DNA of 24,391 nucleotides. Source: Pigoraptor chileana. Its lineage: Eukaryota; Opisthokonta; Filasterea. This document shows, piece by piece, positions 1 to 13,200 of the stretch. A program made the translations under genes and the position numbers. Under the pieces are notes generated by a model. The model searched no databases, had not been told where the DNA came from, and was given only the letters and a program-made list of their open reading frames with translations. Within the stretch, counting starts at the first letter, position 1. Each line of letters starts with the position of its first letter. Location: positions 1 through 24,391 of the forward strand of contig CALSCR010003879.1 of NCBI GenBank assembly GCA_943704495.1, in the 5' to 3' direction.

Positions 1-281
1 CCCCCAAAAGAACTTGTGCTTTTTTCATCTTTCTGTTACTCTAATTAAAAGTAGACTGTTTATCCCATGCCGAACTCAGTTTTCACTGCGAGACTGGTAC
101 TGGGCAACCTGGCTGAGTCTTATGCAGATAACCCAGCACAGGTAAATCACAGTACCTTCCGACTCGGACTGCGGCCGGTCGGCCGGCCGCCGGCACGCAT
201 CGCCTCAGTTGCCTGGAGCCTCAGCCACGTAATTAATCAGCGAGCACGCCTATGTGTGTGTTGCTCTGTCGCGCCTCTCTG

Positions 282-287
282 AATAAA
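282..287 (+). promoter_or_regulatory. AATAAA, possible polyadenylation signal of an upstream gene
   Basis: AATAAA follows directly on a TGA (280-282) that closes a 71-codon open frame. The same hexamer follows the stop codons of three other genes in the window. It could therefore mark the 3' end of a gene lying mostly to the left of this window. The frame itself matches nothing I recognise, so chance occurrence is quite possible. Confidence 0.25.
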
Positions 288-740
288 GCAGTTTCTTGGG
301 CGGGTGTTTCGACTTACGTGCCCGCTTAGATTGAATCCCGCTTTCTTAGAAGCGATTACCTTTTAGAACCTCTCATCGGCCTTCTCAGAAATAATCTTGA
401 GAGCAATCGCACCCATCGTGTGGGCCAAAGGGCGTTGTTGGGTCGTCGTGATTGGCTGGCGGGGGGTGACCGGCACACCAACCGTCAAAACAGTGTTATT
501 GTGAATGTGCCCATAGTCAATGCATACAAAAATTAAAAATAATAATTATTATTCGAAGCGGTTGACCCCCGCACTCGACAGATTGATTTGAAACCAGAAT
601 CGAAAGTGGCCTCAAAATTCGGATGGATCGGCAATATGCGAGTCTGTGACAACAGCAGAAAAACCCACAGTTTTTTTTTTTCAGAGAGAGTGAGAGATCG
701 GACAATATTAGGGCGGGAGTGATGATTGGGTGTTATGCAT

Positions 741-782
741 GTATGTGTGTGTGTGTGTGCGTGTGTGTAGTGTGTGTGTGGT
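741..782 (+). repeat. (TG)n microsatellite
   Basis: A 42-base run of TG dinucleotides with a few interruptions lies about 500 bases upstream of the cyclase start codon. TG is on the sense strand of that gene, as it is in the gene's introns. It may lie in an untranslated leader or in an unrecognised 5' intron. Confidence 0.8.
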
Positions 783-1278
783 GCAGTATGGGATGTGTTG
801 TTTGTCGTGCTTTTACCCTCATTTTGCAGCTGGGATGAGCTCGTGCTGCACATGCACGTTTAGAAATTGAGAAAAAGCAAAGGGATACTGCCATAATTTC
901 GCAGAGCGGAGTGACAAGTGTTGTTGTGGTGCGACTTGGGCAGCCCTCACAATTTGGGACCTCCGCATCCTTCATTTGCCCTTGTGAACATTATAATGTT
1001 GTCTTTCACGTGATGGAATGTGACATCGCCGACTCTGTTGGACCAGCACGCTGTGTGATTGGTCTTCTGGTAATGCTTCCGCTTTCGCCTTTTATTCGCG
1101 CTCGCACCGACAATGTGACCCTGTGAGCGTTTTTCTGTCCATCTTCTGTTGTTGGTGAAACCTACGAGTGGATTCTTTTCGAATGACACGCTGTTCCTGC
1201 ACGTAATTCGCGGGACGTCCCCTGCTGTCACTTTCTCTGGGCACATTCTGGAGGAAGGGCAAGTGCCACTGTTCTGGC

Positions 1279-4200
1279 ATGGCAGGCCTTGCCGCAGCAC
1301 TCGCCGAGCACGGCCTCGCCGCGACCGAGGAAGGTGACACTGAGGATTGGAATGCCGCACCCGTTATTGCATCGTCCCTTTTGGACACCCACGGGTTTGT
1401 TGTGCAGGCCGCCCGCACTGACGGATACGCCGTGGTTGTGGATGCCCGTCGTGCCAAGGGCGACCAAAAGGACCACCGATGCACTATCAAGACAACGTCG
1501 GATTCTTCTCTCGTTCCGTTACTGCGCTCCGAATACGAATTCTTGATGCGCATCAAGTCGCCTAATGTTGTGCGACCTCTCGAACTGCTGGCAATCGAGC
1601 CGAATCTCCTCGCCATTGTATTTGATGCGACCCCTCACATTTCGCTGCGGGAGCTCATACATCGGAATGGGCGATTCGCAATCCGCGCGTTTGTCGCTGC
1701 AGCAAAGCAGATTTGCGCTGCGGTGCAGGCAACGCATGATGCAAAGATATGCCATTACGACCTTTCATCTCACAATCTCCTCGTTGAACACGGGGGCGAG
1801 AACGACGGTCACGTGCTTCTCACCAACTTTCACAACGCCGAATTCATGCGGGCTGGAGGGCGCCTTGTGATGGCAAGTGTGAATCAGTCGTCGGCACTGG
1901 GAGTGTCCAGTGGGCGACCGTCGGTACTGACGAGCCCACGTGATTCTAGAGCGGGCGGTGAATTCCTCCAACAGGACGACTTTGAGGGCGTTCTCGCGCA
2001 GCCAAAGAGTCTGGACTACCTTGCGCCCGAGCGGACACGGCGCGTGAAACGCGAGCCCGACTACCGGGCGGACCTGTACTCCATGGGCGCAGTTTTTTAC
2101 GAGATGCTCGCGGGAAGGTGCGTATTGCTGCAAATAGTGCACACTCACGCAGACAGCAAACACATAAAAATCAGTAATGGGCGGCATGGAGGGATGTCTC
2201 GACACATGCAAGAAATGTGGACAGACAGTACACGCAGAACCCCGTCACCGACCAACATCAACCACAAAGACTAATTGCTGTGTGTATGTTTGTGTTCCCT
2301 TTTCTAATTAATCGAATGCGATGCCGACAGGCCTCCGTTCCTGGGCGATGCATATGCCATAGTCCATGCACATATTGCGCTCGTCCCTGACAGCTTGCAC
2401 TCGACGAATGGCGTCCCTGTTTTCATTGATAGAATAATACAGAAGCTGCTCAGGAAAGACCCCGATGAGAGGTGCGTTGTTCGTGGTTGTAATCTGCTCT
2501 TGTGCGTGTGTGCGTGTGCGTGTTGTATTTGGTGGGAAGGTGGGTATCTGTGTGCGAGCTTCCCAAAGTCGCAGTGGTGACGTCGCTTACGTAACCCCGA
2601 TAATCGTTTGCCCAATGCTATGGCATGTGCGCTTCTACCAATGGAATTAGATAACTTACTCGCACGCGCCAAAAATTAATCCTTTGTGACTACTTTGTAT
2701 CACCGCTGTCATAGGTACCAGAGTGGGCGTGGTGTTCTTGCCGATCTGGAGCTGTTCGAGTCGAAAGGATTCAACGCGCTTTTGTCGACCGCAATCGCGC
2801 AAATGGATGTGCCTTACCGACTTCCAATGCCATCGGAGCTCTTTGGGCGCACATCAGAACAAAAGAAGATTTGCGACGCCGTCTCGGACGCGTTTACATC
2901 GCAGGTTGCACGCGTGGTGATGTTGGATGGTCCCTCTGGTGTCGGTAAGTCGTCGCTTGTGAGGGCTGCGTGTGCGGACTTTACGGGGAAATGCACGTAC
3001 GCCGAGGGTAAATACGATCAATACGGTGCGGGACGACCGTTCAGCGCAATCGTCGACATTCTCGCGCTGATGACTGGGCAGCTAATAGCAAAAACGACGC
3101 GGTCTGGTGGAACTGCGCTGTTGGTTACCTTGCGGAATGCAGTCGGCAAGAACGCGTCTGCGCTGTGTCAGCTGCACCCGGCAATGGCGTCGCTCTTTGG
3201 CCGTCTTGCGCGGCGGAGCAGTAGCGGGCTCTCCGCTTCAGGTGGATCGGAGCCCTTGCTTCCACCTTTTTCCGGGGAACGAGCGTCCGGCAACGACTGC
3301 GCCCCTCCTGGGTCGGTGATAGTGTCGGGTGATACCCTGTCGATTCTCGTGCATCCGCCCATTCAGGGGCAGGCCAATTCCCTGAAGAACACGCTGTCGG
3401 CGACGGGATCATCGAGCAATCTCGGCGGTGGTGGAGGGTCGACGTCCAATCAAGGCAACCTAATGGTGCGGCTACAGCAGGCGTTTTGCAGTCTGCTAAA
3501 GGCGCTTGCTTCGTGCAACTGCCCCGCGCTGCTCGTGTTGGACGATCTGCAGTGGGCGGACGCGTCTTCCCTGCGCCTCTTGCAGCACGCGGCACTTCAA
3601 ACAGATTGTCCATTTGCCCTCGTGGCGACATACAGAACCAGCGAAATCACTCCGTCCCACCCTCTTCACCAGATTATATCATCATCCTCGCTCGCTGGAA
3701 GTGGTCGGTTGCTGCAATTGTCGCTTGGGTCTCTCACTGTTGAGGATGTGACGGCTCTTATTGCGCGTTCGACGGCTCTTCCACTTCGCGTTGTCAGCGA
3801 TCTTGCGACTATTGTGCACAACAAGACGGCAGGAAATCCTTTTTTCATCGGCCACTTTCTGTCGGCGTTGCAAGACGACGGACTCCTCTTCTTTGATCCC
3901 GCGCGACACCGCTGGGCATGGAAGCTGGCCGACATCAAGTCGTGCGAACACACTGAAAACGTTGTAGATTTCATTGTGGATCGGAGTTCGCGAGCGCTGG
4001 GACTTCGAGAGGAGACGCAGGCACTCCTAAAGTATGCTGCCGTCATTGGATGCCGCTTTACTCTGGACGGCGTTGCTGCGCTTGCACATGTCAGCGAGGA
4101 CGACGCCCACGCGCGGTTGCAAGATGCTCTTGCTGAAGGACTCGTCATGCGTCTTGCCGCACACGAGGATAGAGCTGCGGCAAATCGCACCGCAAGCGGC

Positions 4201-7200
4201 CTGACGATAAGCAAGCGACGGTCTGGAAGGGAGCTTGTTGCGTCGCTTAGCAACGCGATGGAGGATGTCGGACCGGACGGACTGTTTCGCCCGTTCAATG
4301 TCCCCGAAGACAAGAAACTGCGTGTATCACGGAGCTATGCGGGGCTGAGTCGGTCGCAGGCCGTGTCCCTCGAGAGTGCAGAAGCGACTGAAGAGTCCTT
4401 TGAGCAGTCGCGCGTGTTTGCATTTGTGCACGACCGTGTGCAGCAGGCTTTTTATCAGCTGTTGAGCGAGGAGCAGAAGACATTGGTACACTTTGACCTC
4501 GCAAAAATTCTCCTCGCATCAAGTCTCTTACCCGATTCCCATGCGTCTCCGCGATCGCGCACAATGCCAGCGACGGCTGTGCGACCGGAACGAAGACCGT
4601 CCGACAGCGGAGTACTCCCGGCCAAACGCACTTCAACAGACTCGCGGCGTAGGTCAACTGGCGCCACCACAAACTCATCGACATCGTCATCACTCGGTGC
4701 GGACGACAGCGAGCGCGTGTTTGCAATTGCAGGCCATCTGTTGAGGTGCGGTGTGCACGCCGAGAAGCTTCCTGACCTTGCTGCGATGCAGCTTGCCAAT
4801 GCCGGGACGCTTGCAGTGAACGCCGCAGCATACGATGAGGCATTGAAGTACTTCAACCGCGCAAAGAGCCTGCTGCCACTGTGTTCGGAGGCGTCGCGGG
4901 AAAGACACACTTTCACGCTGTACTTTAATCAACCGGCGTGCCTCTACTTTCTTGGTCACCACTATGCGGCGTCCAAGGGGTTGGAGGAGGCGCGTGTTAT
5001 TGCGGGGAATAACCACTCGCTGGTGGTCCCTGTCATGCTTCTGCAGATAAGTGTGTACACGGCCATGGCCCGGTACTCTGACGCAATGTCCGTCGGTCTG
5101 GACTGTCTAGACATTCTCGGCTGCGAAATGCCTGTCAACATTGACGCCGAGGCAGTAGCGGCTGAAATCGAGTCTATTGACGATGTTATTGTTGAGCGAG
5201 ATCTCGCCGAGCTTGTCGCTGAGTCTGCGATGGACAAGGGGCTTTTTCCGTCGTCTGAAATGTGGCGGGTGCAGGCGCTTGATACGGCACTGATGGAGCT
5301 CATTCCCGTCGCGCTTCTCCTTGGAGACATTAATGCATACGTCCTGTTCTCTGCACGTGTGACCGCCCTTGCCTTTGCGCGGGGACACACAGTGGCAAGC
5401 AGCGGCGGCATGTGCGTGTACGGTTTCACCCTTGCTGGTGTTCTTGGCAGGCACAGGCTGGGTTGCCAGGTCGTGCAGGTGGGAACCAAACTTGCCGAGA
5501 CGTACGGCGACGCCGCTCATCTTGGACGATCGTATCTTCATGCTGGGCTTGCGATGCCATGGGGTGAATCATTTGATGCATCGATTGCAGCCCTCAAAAA
5601 GGCACTAGCTCACTCGAGCGAGGCAGCCGACCAGAATTACCGAGTGCTCGTTTGCGTGTTTCTCACGTGGACAAACTTCATACGGGGCACGCCGCTGGCC
5701 GCGCAGGCGACGCAGCTGGGCATCCACGCGGGGCTCGTGACGGCTAGTGGCCAGAGAGACATGATGCGGGCGATTGGCGCCGTGCGAGGTGTTGTGGAAG
5801 AGCTCACGGGTGTGAAGATAGGATACGATGGCATGCCGTCTGCCGCCGGGGGTGGTGGTGGCAGTGGCGGTGCTGCAGCTGCCAACAGTGACGACGCGGA
5901 TGACGGAAACGAGTACACACCGTTTGCGAATGCGGCTGTGGGACTATTCAGGACACTGGGACACGTCGTGTTTGGGAGGGATGACCGCGCGTTTGCGGTA
6001 TACTCTCGCCTTGTCGAGGAAAACACAATGGAGCACGTGCGTGGCTTGATCACACACCACGAATTCGACTTTGTCGGCGCAATTGCAGCGGCGCGCAAAT
6101 GCCGTCGCATCGTGGATAAATACCGCGATCCGAACAATCCCGCACATTCGATCAGCTTTGCCGTGCCGAGCGATTCCAACCCGGCGTCATCAACGTCCGG
6201 GGCAGCGGCCTCGTCGTCAACGTCAGGAGCGTCTCCGTCTGGTGATGAAGACACTCCGCTTGCGTCGTTTATATCGGCCGCGGGAAGGTCATCCACCGGC
6301 GAGTCGCGGCAGATTCCGCTTCCCCCGGATGTCGCCGCGCAGGTCGCTGATCTCATGTCCAAGGTGAAGAACCACGTGACAAAGCTGGAGGATTGCTCGC
6401 AGGCGTCGCGTCGCAACTACTTTTCAAAGTGCATGCTCGCGCGCGCGGAAGCAAAGCGGCTTGAAGGACGTTATGGCGATGCACTCGCGGCGTATGGACA
6501 GGCTGCAAGGCTTGCGCGTGACGAAATGTTCTGGCACGTCGCGGCCCTTGCGTACGAGGGCGCTGCTGATCTTCTCATAGCGGGAGGCATGGTGGACCTT
6601 GCAAGTCCAGTGCTCCTGGAGGCCGCGACGGCATACACCACGTGGGGTGCGACAGTGAAGGTGGATGAGCTCTACCGTCGCTATCCTGAGCTGCATCGCG
6701 GTCGCAAGGCTCGTGCTGCCACATCTGCCACTGGAATGCCACGCGCGCACACTGAATCCATGTCACAAAAAACGTCGGCCACAGGTGCGCCGGGAGGGTC
6801 TTCGATCGACCTCGTCGCCCTGTTCCGTGCGGCGCGAGCGCTGTCGGAGGAGATGGAGTTTGACAAGTTGCAAACCGTCCTTCTCGATATTATCGCGCAG
6901 AACTGTGGCGCCGACCACGCAGCACTCGTGCTCGTGCGTGACGAGCCGCCTGAACCCGCGACCCCGCTCCGCCGCTCAGACAGCGCGCAAGGAGGGCGGT
7001 ATCCATCGCGGCCATCGAGCAGACTGCGCACCGAATCCGTCGACGAAGTGGAGGAGCCGTGCGAGCGCGAGCCGGTAAGGGCGCCCCCGCGGTCCCCAAC
7101 AATGCAGCAGGCACCCCGGAGGAGGATGGCTGGAAGAGTGTCGCCGATGATGGCGTCTGTGTCAGAGCCCGTGCAGGCAGTGCAGCCGCCCCCGCAGATG

Positions 7201-10200
7201 GAGGCGCTCCATATGCAGCAGGTCATGCAGATGCAGCAGGCCCAGCAGGTGCAGCAGGCCGCGCCGCTCTCTCCCCGACAGATCTCGCTGCCACGGCAAC
7301 AGCAATCCCCAAGGGAATCGGAGTTGCGTGCTCCTGAATCTCCGCCGCCGCCACAACATCCATTGCGCGTTGAACAGCCCCAACCAGCGCAACAACAACA
7401 ACAACAACAACAACAACTTCAGGTCGACCTCCAGTCGCGCAACAGCATAGACAGCATCGAAAGCCGAGAAACACGACCCAGCCTTGCGCCCCAGGGGCGG
7501 GTTCAGCGCGTGCGTGCCACAAGCGAGCTTCCTCCGTGCATTGACAGGCAGCCGCTGTCCCCCCTGTTACCCCGCGGGGTACTGCTCAAGCAACTGAATG
7601 TCGACGGACACCTGGACGGAGGTGACGGCAATTCAAGCAGCAACAACAGGTCCTCTCTGCCGAATGTGGGCTCGGCTCCAAAGGTCGAATCGCCCATTGT
7701 TAAGCGTCGTCGCGGAGGGTCTGTCGGAGGTGCAATGAAGCCGTCTCTGGCGATTGATTTTGGGCGCAGGACCAGCCTTGGCGCGCTCACTTCGCCGCGT
7801 CTCACCGCAAACCTCTACATTGCAGCACGCTTCACCGAGGGTATATGTTCGTGTGAGGATGAGCCCGTCGACCGCCACCCGCACGTGTCTGCGGCCATCA
7901 TTGGGTATGTTGCCGGCACACGGGAATCGCTTCTTATTGAGGACACACGGCGGCCGATGGTCATTGGCGAGGATCCACACGTTGTGCGCGCTGGCGTTGC
8001 GTGTGCCATGTGCGTCCCACTGCAGCGCGGCGGAGAATTTCAGGGTGCGCTCTACCTTGAGAACAGGCGGACTCCGCACGCCTTCAACGCCGACCGACTT
8101 TGGATTCTTGAACTTCTGTCAAAGCAGGTTGCCGTTTCCCTCAAAAACGCCGCACTTTTCCGCTCGATGAAGGCGGCGAGGGACGAGATGGTCGTTGCGC
8201 GCAATTTCAGCGAGTCGATATTGCGATCCACACGCGATCCAATGTTGGTGCTGGACTCGAACCTGCGCTGCGTGACAGCAAACCGGGCCTTTTTGAAGAT
8301 GTTCTACATGACTGACTCAGAGGTGCGTGGTCGCAGTATATACGAGCTTGCGGGTGGACAGTTTGGAAGCAACGAGCGGCTGAAGCGGAGCGTCGACGCT
8401 ATTCTGCGGTGCGGCGAGCCGTTCAAGGACGTTGAGGTTAAGATCACAACAAGCAACCAGAACATGCTTACAGGGAGCTCCATGGGCACGGACGACCTGC
8501 AAATGTCTCTTGCATCGGCGATGTTTGCTGCCATCGGCGGGCAGACGGCGAGTGCGGCCAACTCTGTCCAGGCGTTTGATCTGATTGTGGCGGGGTCGCA
8601 GGTGCGCACTGCGGCGGGACTGTCGCACTCTTCGCATGTTGGGTCGTGGGGACTGGGACTGAGCAATGCTCCTTCGCTCATCGAGGTCCACTCGCCTCCC
8701 GGCAGCGACAGCGATGATGGGTCGTTTGGGGACGGAAATCGCGTCATCATCCTGACGATGGAGAATGTGACGCACGCCAAACGCGCTCTTGAACTGCGGC
8801 GCACTGCCGGTGATCTGCGGCGGATGATCGATGGCGCCAGCGTGCCCATCTTTGGAATAGACATGAGCGGCAGCGTCGTCGAGTGGAATGAGCGCATGCG
8901 GTGGGTGTCGGGTATCCGCAAGGACCACGCAATCGGCTCGCCGCTGGCATCGTTCCTCCTCTTCAGTGAATCCAATCCCAACCCGGCGCGATTTGTGAGC
9001 GAGTTGGTCGACTCTGTCGCGGAGGGTAATGCGCCCAACGGAATAGAATTGTCCTTCAGAACAAACCGCGGAGAAGGCGCAGACCTTCTTGTGAACGTGT
9101 CGCCGCGCATGAGCGGGGAGGGCGAGCTTGTTGGCGTGATGATGGTGGGGCAGGACGTGTCGGACAAGAAGCACAGCGAGAGTGTTCTCCGTCAAGGGCT
9201 TGTGGCATCGCTTACTGCGTTTGTGCCGCGGTCCGTCGCCGAGCGGTACTCGCGCAACCCAAACCTCCCCCTGCGGTCGCCCGCGTGCGAGTACATTGAG
9301 GGTGCGGTGCTGTTTGCAGACATCAGCGACTTTACAACGTACACGGAGGGAATGGTCAGAGATCTTACTGACGGCGCCGAAAAGATTGCAATGTTCCTGG
9401 ACGGCGTGTTTGACTCGTGAGTGTTGCGTATATTGCCACTGTGTTGTTGTGTTTATTTATTATGTCTGCATGTGTGTGTGTGTGTGTGTGTGTGTGCTTC
9501 TTGTTTGTTTTTTTTTGCCTATGCTGGATGACAAATTGGGTCAACAGCCTGAACAGATAGTGGGATATCTTGGGGTCTGTAAGCTGATATCACGTGAGAA
9601 TAGCTGTTCGCTTTGCAGTGGACGAGCAATTGGTTCTTTGTGGTTTCTTTTGTCTCCTGTTTTTTTTTTTCTTCTGTTTTTTTTTCTCGGTATTATATAT
9701 TTCTAATGATGTTATTGTGCTGGTTTGTGACTGACATTCCCCACCGCTTTCAACAGCCTCATTCCGATCATCTCAGCCAACGGAGGCGACGTCATCAAGT
9801 TTGCTGGTGACGCAATTGCCGCAGGTGTGTTTGCGTCGATTTGACGGAGATTGTGGATGTGTGTGCTGTTGCGTTTTACATGGTTTCGGATACGGGTGGC
9901 TACTTTGAGGAAGAAACACTCCAGCACAACCTTCATTCACATACAAGTGTTGGGATGCCAACTTTGGTGGTGCGTGTTTGGGCTTTTGAGTTATCCTCTC
10001 GCGATGTCTAATGTGTGTTTTTGACTGACGACGCACAGTGTTCCCGTGCACGGCAAAGCGCAATCTCGTGGCGACGACACTCCAGGCGATCCAGTGCAGC
10101 ATCACTCTTGTTCGCGCCGTCAAGCGGATCATCATGATGCGCGGGTTCTCTTGCAGGCTCAAGGTGTGTGTGGGTGCGTGGGTGTATGTGTGTGTGGGTG

Positions 10201-13200
10201 TGGGTGTGTGTGTGGGTGCGTGCGTGTGGGTGCATGTGTGGGTGCTGGGTTGTTCTGCGTTGGAGCACTATTATCGGGCTCTCTTAATTTTACAATGTTC
10301 CAGTATGCGCATAGATCGCTTAAGTTCGTTCATTCTTCTCCCCGTGTTCATCATTCGCCATTCTTTTCAACCCCACTGCATCAGGTCGGCATTGGCGCGG
10401 GTCAGACAACCATTGTGCACATTGGGTCGGGAGGGTGCTGGCAGCAGGTGTTTGTGGGCCCCGCCGTCGCACAAATGGCACGGTCGGAGAAGGTCGCAAA
10501 GCCGAACCAGGTGCTCATCTCGCCCGAGGCAAAAGCCCTTCTCCCCGATGGCGCATGTGATCTTGAGCCTGTGTACGCCGGCACCCACGCGGCCGACGGA
10601 GATGGCACGGCGTCCCACGCGCCCCCTGTCGTCGCCTACATTGTCGAGCGCATGGTCGGCGCCGAGCTGGACCCGCATCCCCTACCCGCGCCCCGCCTGT
10701 CGTCATCCATGGAAGCGGCTCTCAAGGCGTATGTCCCCGTGCAGGTCTACAACTATGTGCACGAAAACAAGACCGAGTGGCTGACGGACCTGCGCTCAAT
10801 CACGGTCGTCTTTATGAACATTGGCGGGATTGATTTTTCAAAGGGCTTTAGCAACAGACGCCTCGGCGCGTCCGACTTTTCTGCATCCACGCCCGCAGCC
10901 AGCGCCCTTCCCAACCCGCAGCGCCGCATGTCGCTCGGTGTTCCTTTTTATGCCGCGTCGAACGCGCGGGGTCGTATGGACATGGACGACACTGAGTTGA
11001 GCTTTTTCGAGGCGTCGGAAGGCGACGATCCCGTGCTTGACACGGCGCGAAAACTGTCCGATGCATTTGACGTCATCCGGTCTGGTGTTGACGCATTTGA
11101 GGGGTCAATAAGTAAGTTTCTTGTGGACGACAAGGGGCTCGTGGCGCACCTTGCCTTTGGACTCCCGCAGAAGACCCACTCTGATGATGTCACGCGGGCG
11201 GTGCTGACGTGTACGCGCGTCGTATCCCAACTGGAGAAGCGGGGATTCCGGGCGCGTGCTGGCGTTGCCACGGGAACGGCCTTTTGCGGGTCGGTGGGGT
11301 CCCAGGACAGGAAGGAGTACACGCACCACTCAGACATTGTGAACTGTGCCGCCCGTCTCATGGTCGTGTCGGACTGGGGCCGCGTGCTGTGCGACGAGGC
11401 CACCGTGGATGCTGCAATCATCGACAACGTTGAGTTTGAGCCCAAGCGCGAACTGAAGCTGAAGGGCAAGGAGCTCGTACTGACGGCGTCGTATGTGAAG
11501 GCCGCGCGGGAGGGAAAGAGAGGCTACATTGCGCACACACACGCAGTGCTCGCCAGTCTTGCCAAGATGCGCCGCCGCCGCGCCAGTTCTGTGGAGGAAG
11601 AACCGGCGGATGGCGATGAGAGCAGCGCGCCTGATCCCTTTCCTTCAAACAATACGCAGATGATGGGTCGCGAGATACTCCTGTCCGACCTGATTGAAGC
11701 GTCAGACCTCTTTGCAAGCTCCATGACGCCCACGTTCAGCGCGATTTTCCTGACGGGCGAGGGCGGCATTCACGGCATTGGGAAGACCCGTCTTCTTGCT
11801 GAGGCGCACCAGCAGATATCCCTCGACGATCGCATCCGGGAGACGGGCGTGTTTATTTGCAACTACGCCTTCAGTCGCATTGGTAACGCCCGCCCACTGG
11901 AAATGTGGGTGGGATTGTACGAGGCGCTGGTTGGGCGGAAGGGCCGAGACGCAATCGAGACTGCACGAAACGACCTGATTGCCGGGAAGGACGGCCGCCT
12001 CGCCGCCCTCATGCCCCTCATATCCGACCTCTTCAGCCACGGGCGCGCAAGGGACTACTTTTTCGCACCCCCGGCGGGCGGAAGCAGCACACACGCGCAG
12101 TCGCACCACGGACGTCTCAATCCAGGTGCACCGCTCGGGTCGCCCGGCAATTCTGGCGAGGATTCGCTTAGCGATGACGAGGAGGATGCCCTGCGGCAGG
12201 GCGTGTCGTCTTCAATGTCGATTCCCGCACGCCTCGCCGCCTCGGTGAAAATACTTTGCAAACTGCTGACGCGACGCCTGCGGTCCCTGCACAAGGGAGT
12301 GATCATTTTTGTGGACGACGCAGACTTTTTTGATGAGCATTCTGTGTCTGTGCTGGAGCACCTCTACTCTGCGAATCTGCACGCGCTCATGATATGCGCC
12401 GTGCGGTCGTCGTCGTCTCCAATGGCGTCATTTGAGCGGATGCCCAAATCACCCTGGATGGAGACAATGGTTCTGTCGCGCCTCACCCGCGAGGAAATGT
12501 CGCCGTCTGTGCGGGAGCGCATTCTGTCGCACCTGCGTGCGCGCCATCCGCCCACGGGCACAGCCGGCTTTTCGCGGAGAGACAGCCGCAAGGGAGACAA
12601 GCGTGGCGGTGCACACGGGCGTCAGAATGCGCACGCCAACGCGGACTCTGCGACGACGACCACCGTTTACGACGGCATTGCCTCGGAGGATGTGCAGGCG
12701 GCGGAGCTTGCGATTGCACGCATCGTGGAGAGGTCCAGTGGTGTTCCTCTTGTTGCCCACCTGCTTACGCTGACATTCCTTAAGCACTTTGACGACGAGA
12801 AGGCCCAGAAGGCAGCCACACCCCTTGAAGCCGATGAGGACTCTGCACCCACACGGACCTCAAGCGTGGAGGGTGCAAGCAACGGGGCCGCACTGCCCGC
12901 GCCCGCACTGCTTCCACTTCGCGTGACGTCGATTGGGGCGGATTCGGGCGTGTCGTCTCCCCTGTCGCAATCGCTTCAGTCGCTGCGCACAAATTCCTCC
13001 TCGCTGTCGGACTCTGACGGATTGACTGCGTCGAAAGCGCCGGCGTCCTTGCTGGTCTCGCTTCTCGGCGAACTCAATCTCATTCGCCCTCACTTTGCAT
13101 CGCGCATCGACCGACTGACGCCATCGCAACAAGTGACGTTGAAAATTGCGAGCGTCATTGGCGATTCCTTCGGCGTCGATCTCCTTGTGCACATGACATC

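Larger units (their letters stand above)
1..1278. other. Noncoding region upstream of the cyclase gene
   Basis: No convincing coding exon is seen here. The first 280 bases are GC-rich and hold a GGCCGG-rich near-palindrome around 170-200. They read like the other intergenic stretches of this window. A short open frame at 67-282 has no recognisable domain. Two ATTGG (inverted CCAAT) boxes lie near 450 and 1058. A T9-10 run is at about 671-681 and a TG tract at 741-782. The last 300 bases presumably include the promoter and 5' leader of the gene that starts at 1279, but no TATA box stands out. Confidence 0.5.

Noticed and set aside
5637-6416. 259-codon antisense frame
   Set aside because: Ser/Ala-rich shadow of the helical-region exon of the cyclase gene, with no recognisable domain.
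8304-9195. Two antisense open frames of about 290 codons on the minus strand
   Set aside because: They lie opposite the PAS-coding part of the cyclase exon, whose protein is clearly conserved. GC-rich codon bias keeps the other frames open. No domain is recognised.
9706-9740. C/D box snoRNA-like motifs (ATGATGT and CTGA) in cyclase intron 3
   Set aside because: The boxes are only about 25 bases apart, the C box is imperfect and there is no terminal stem.
10046-10384. Continuous reading of the last long frame back through the TG tract as coding
   Set aside because: The upstream part is in the wrong frame relative to the conserved exon VFPCTAKRN (10039-10163), and the tract is better explained as an intron with GT donor at 10164 and AG acceptor at 10384.
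11113-11300. GTAAGT-like donor inside cyclase exon 6 (near 11113)
   Set aside because: The reading frame across it encodes the conserved C2 segment KFLVDDKG...FGLP without a gap, so no intron is needed.
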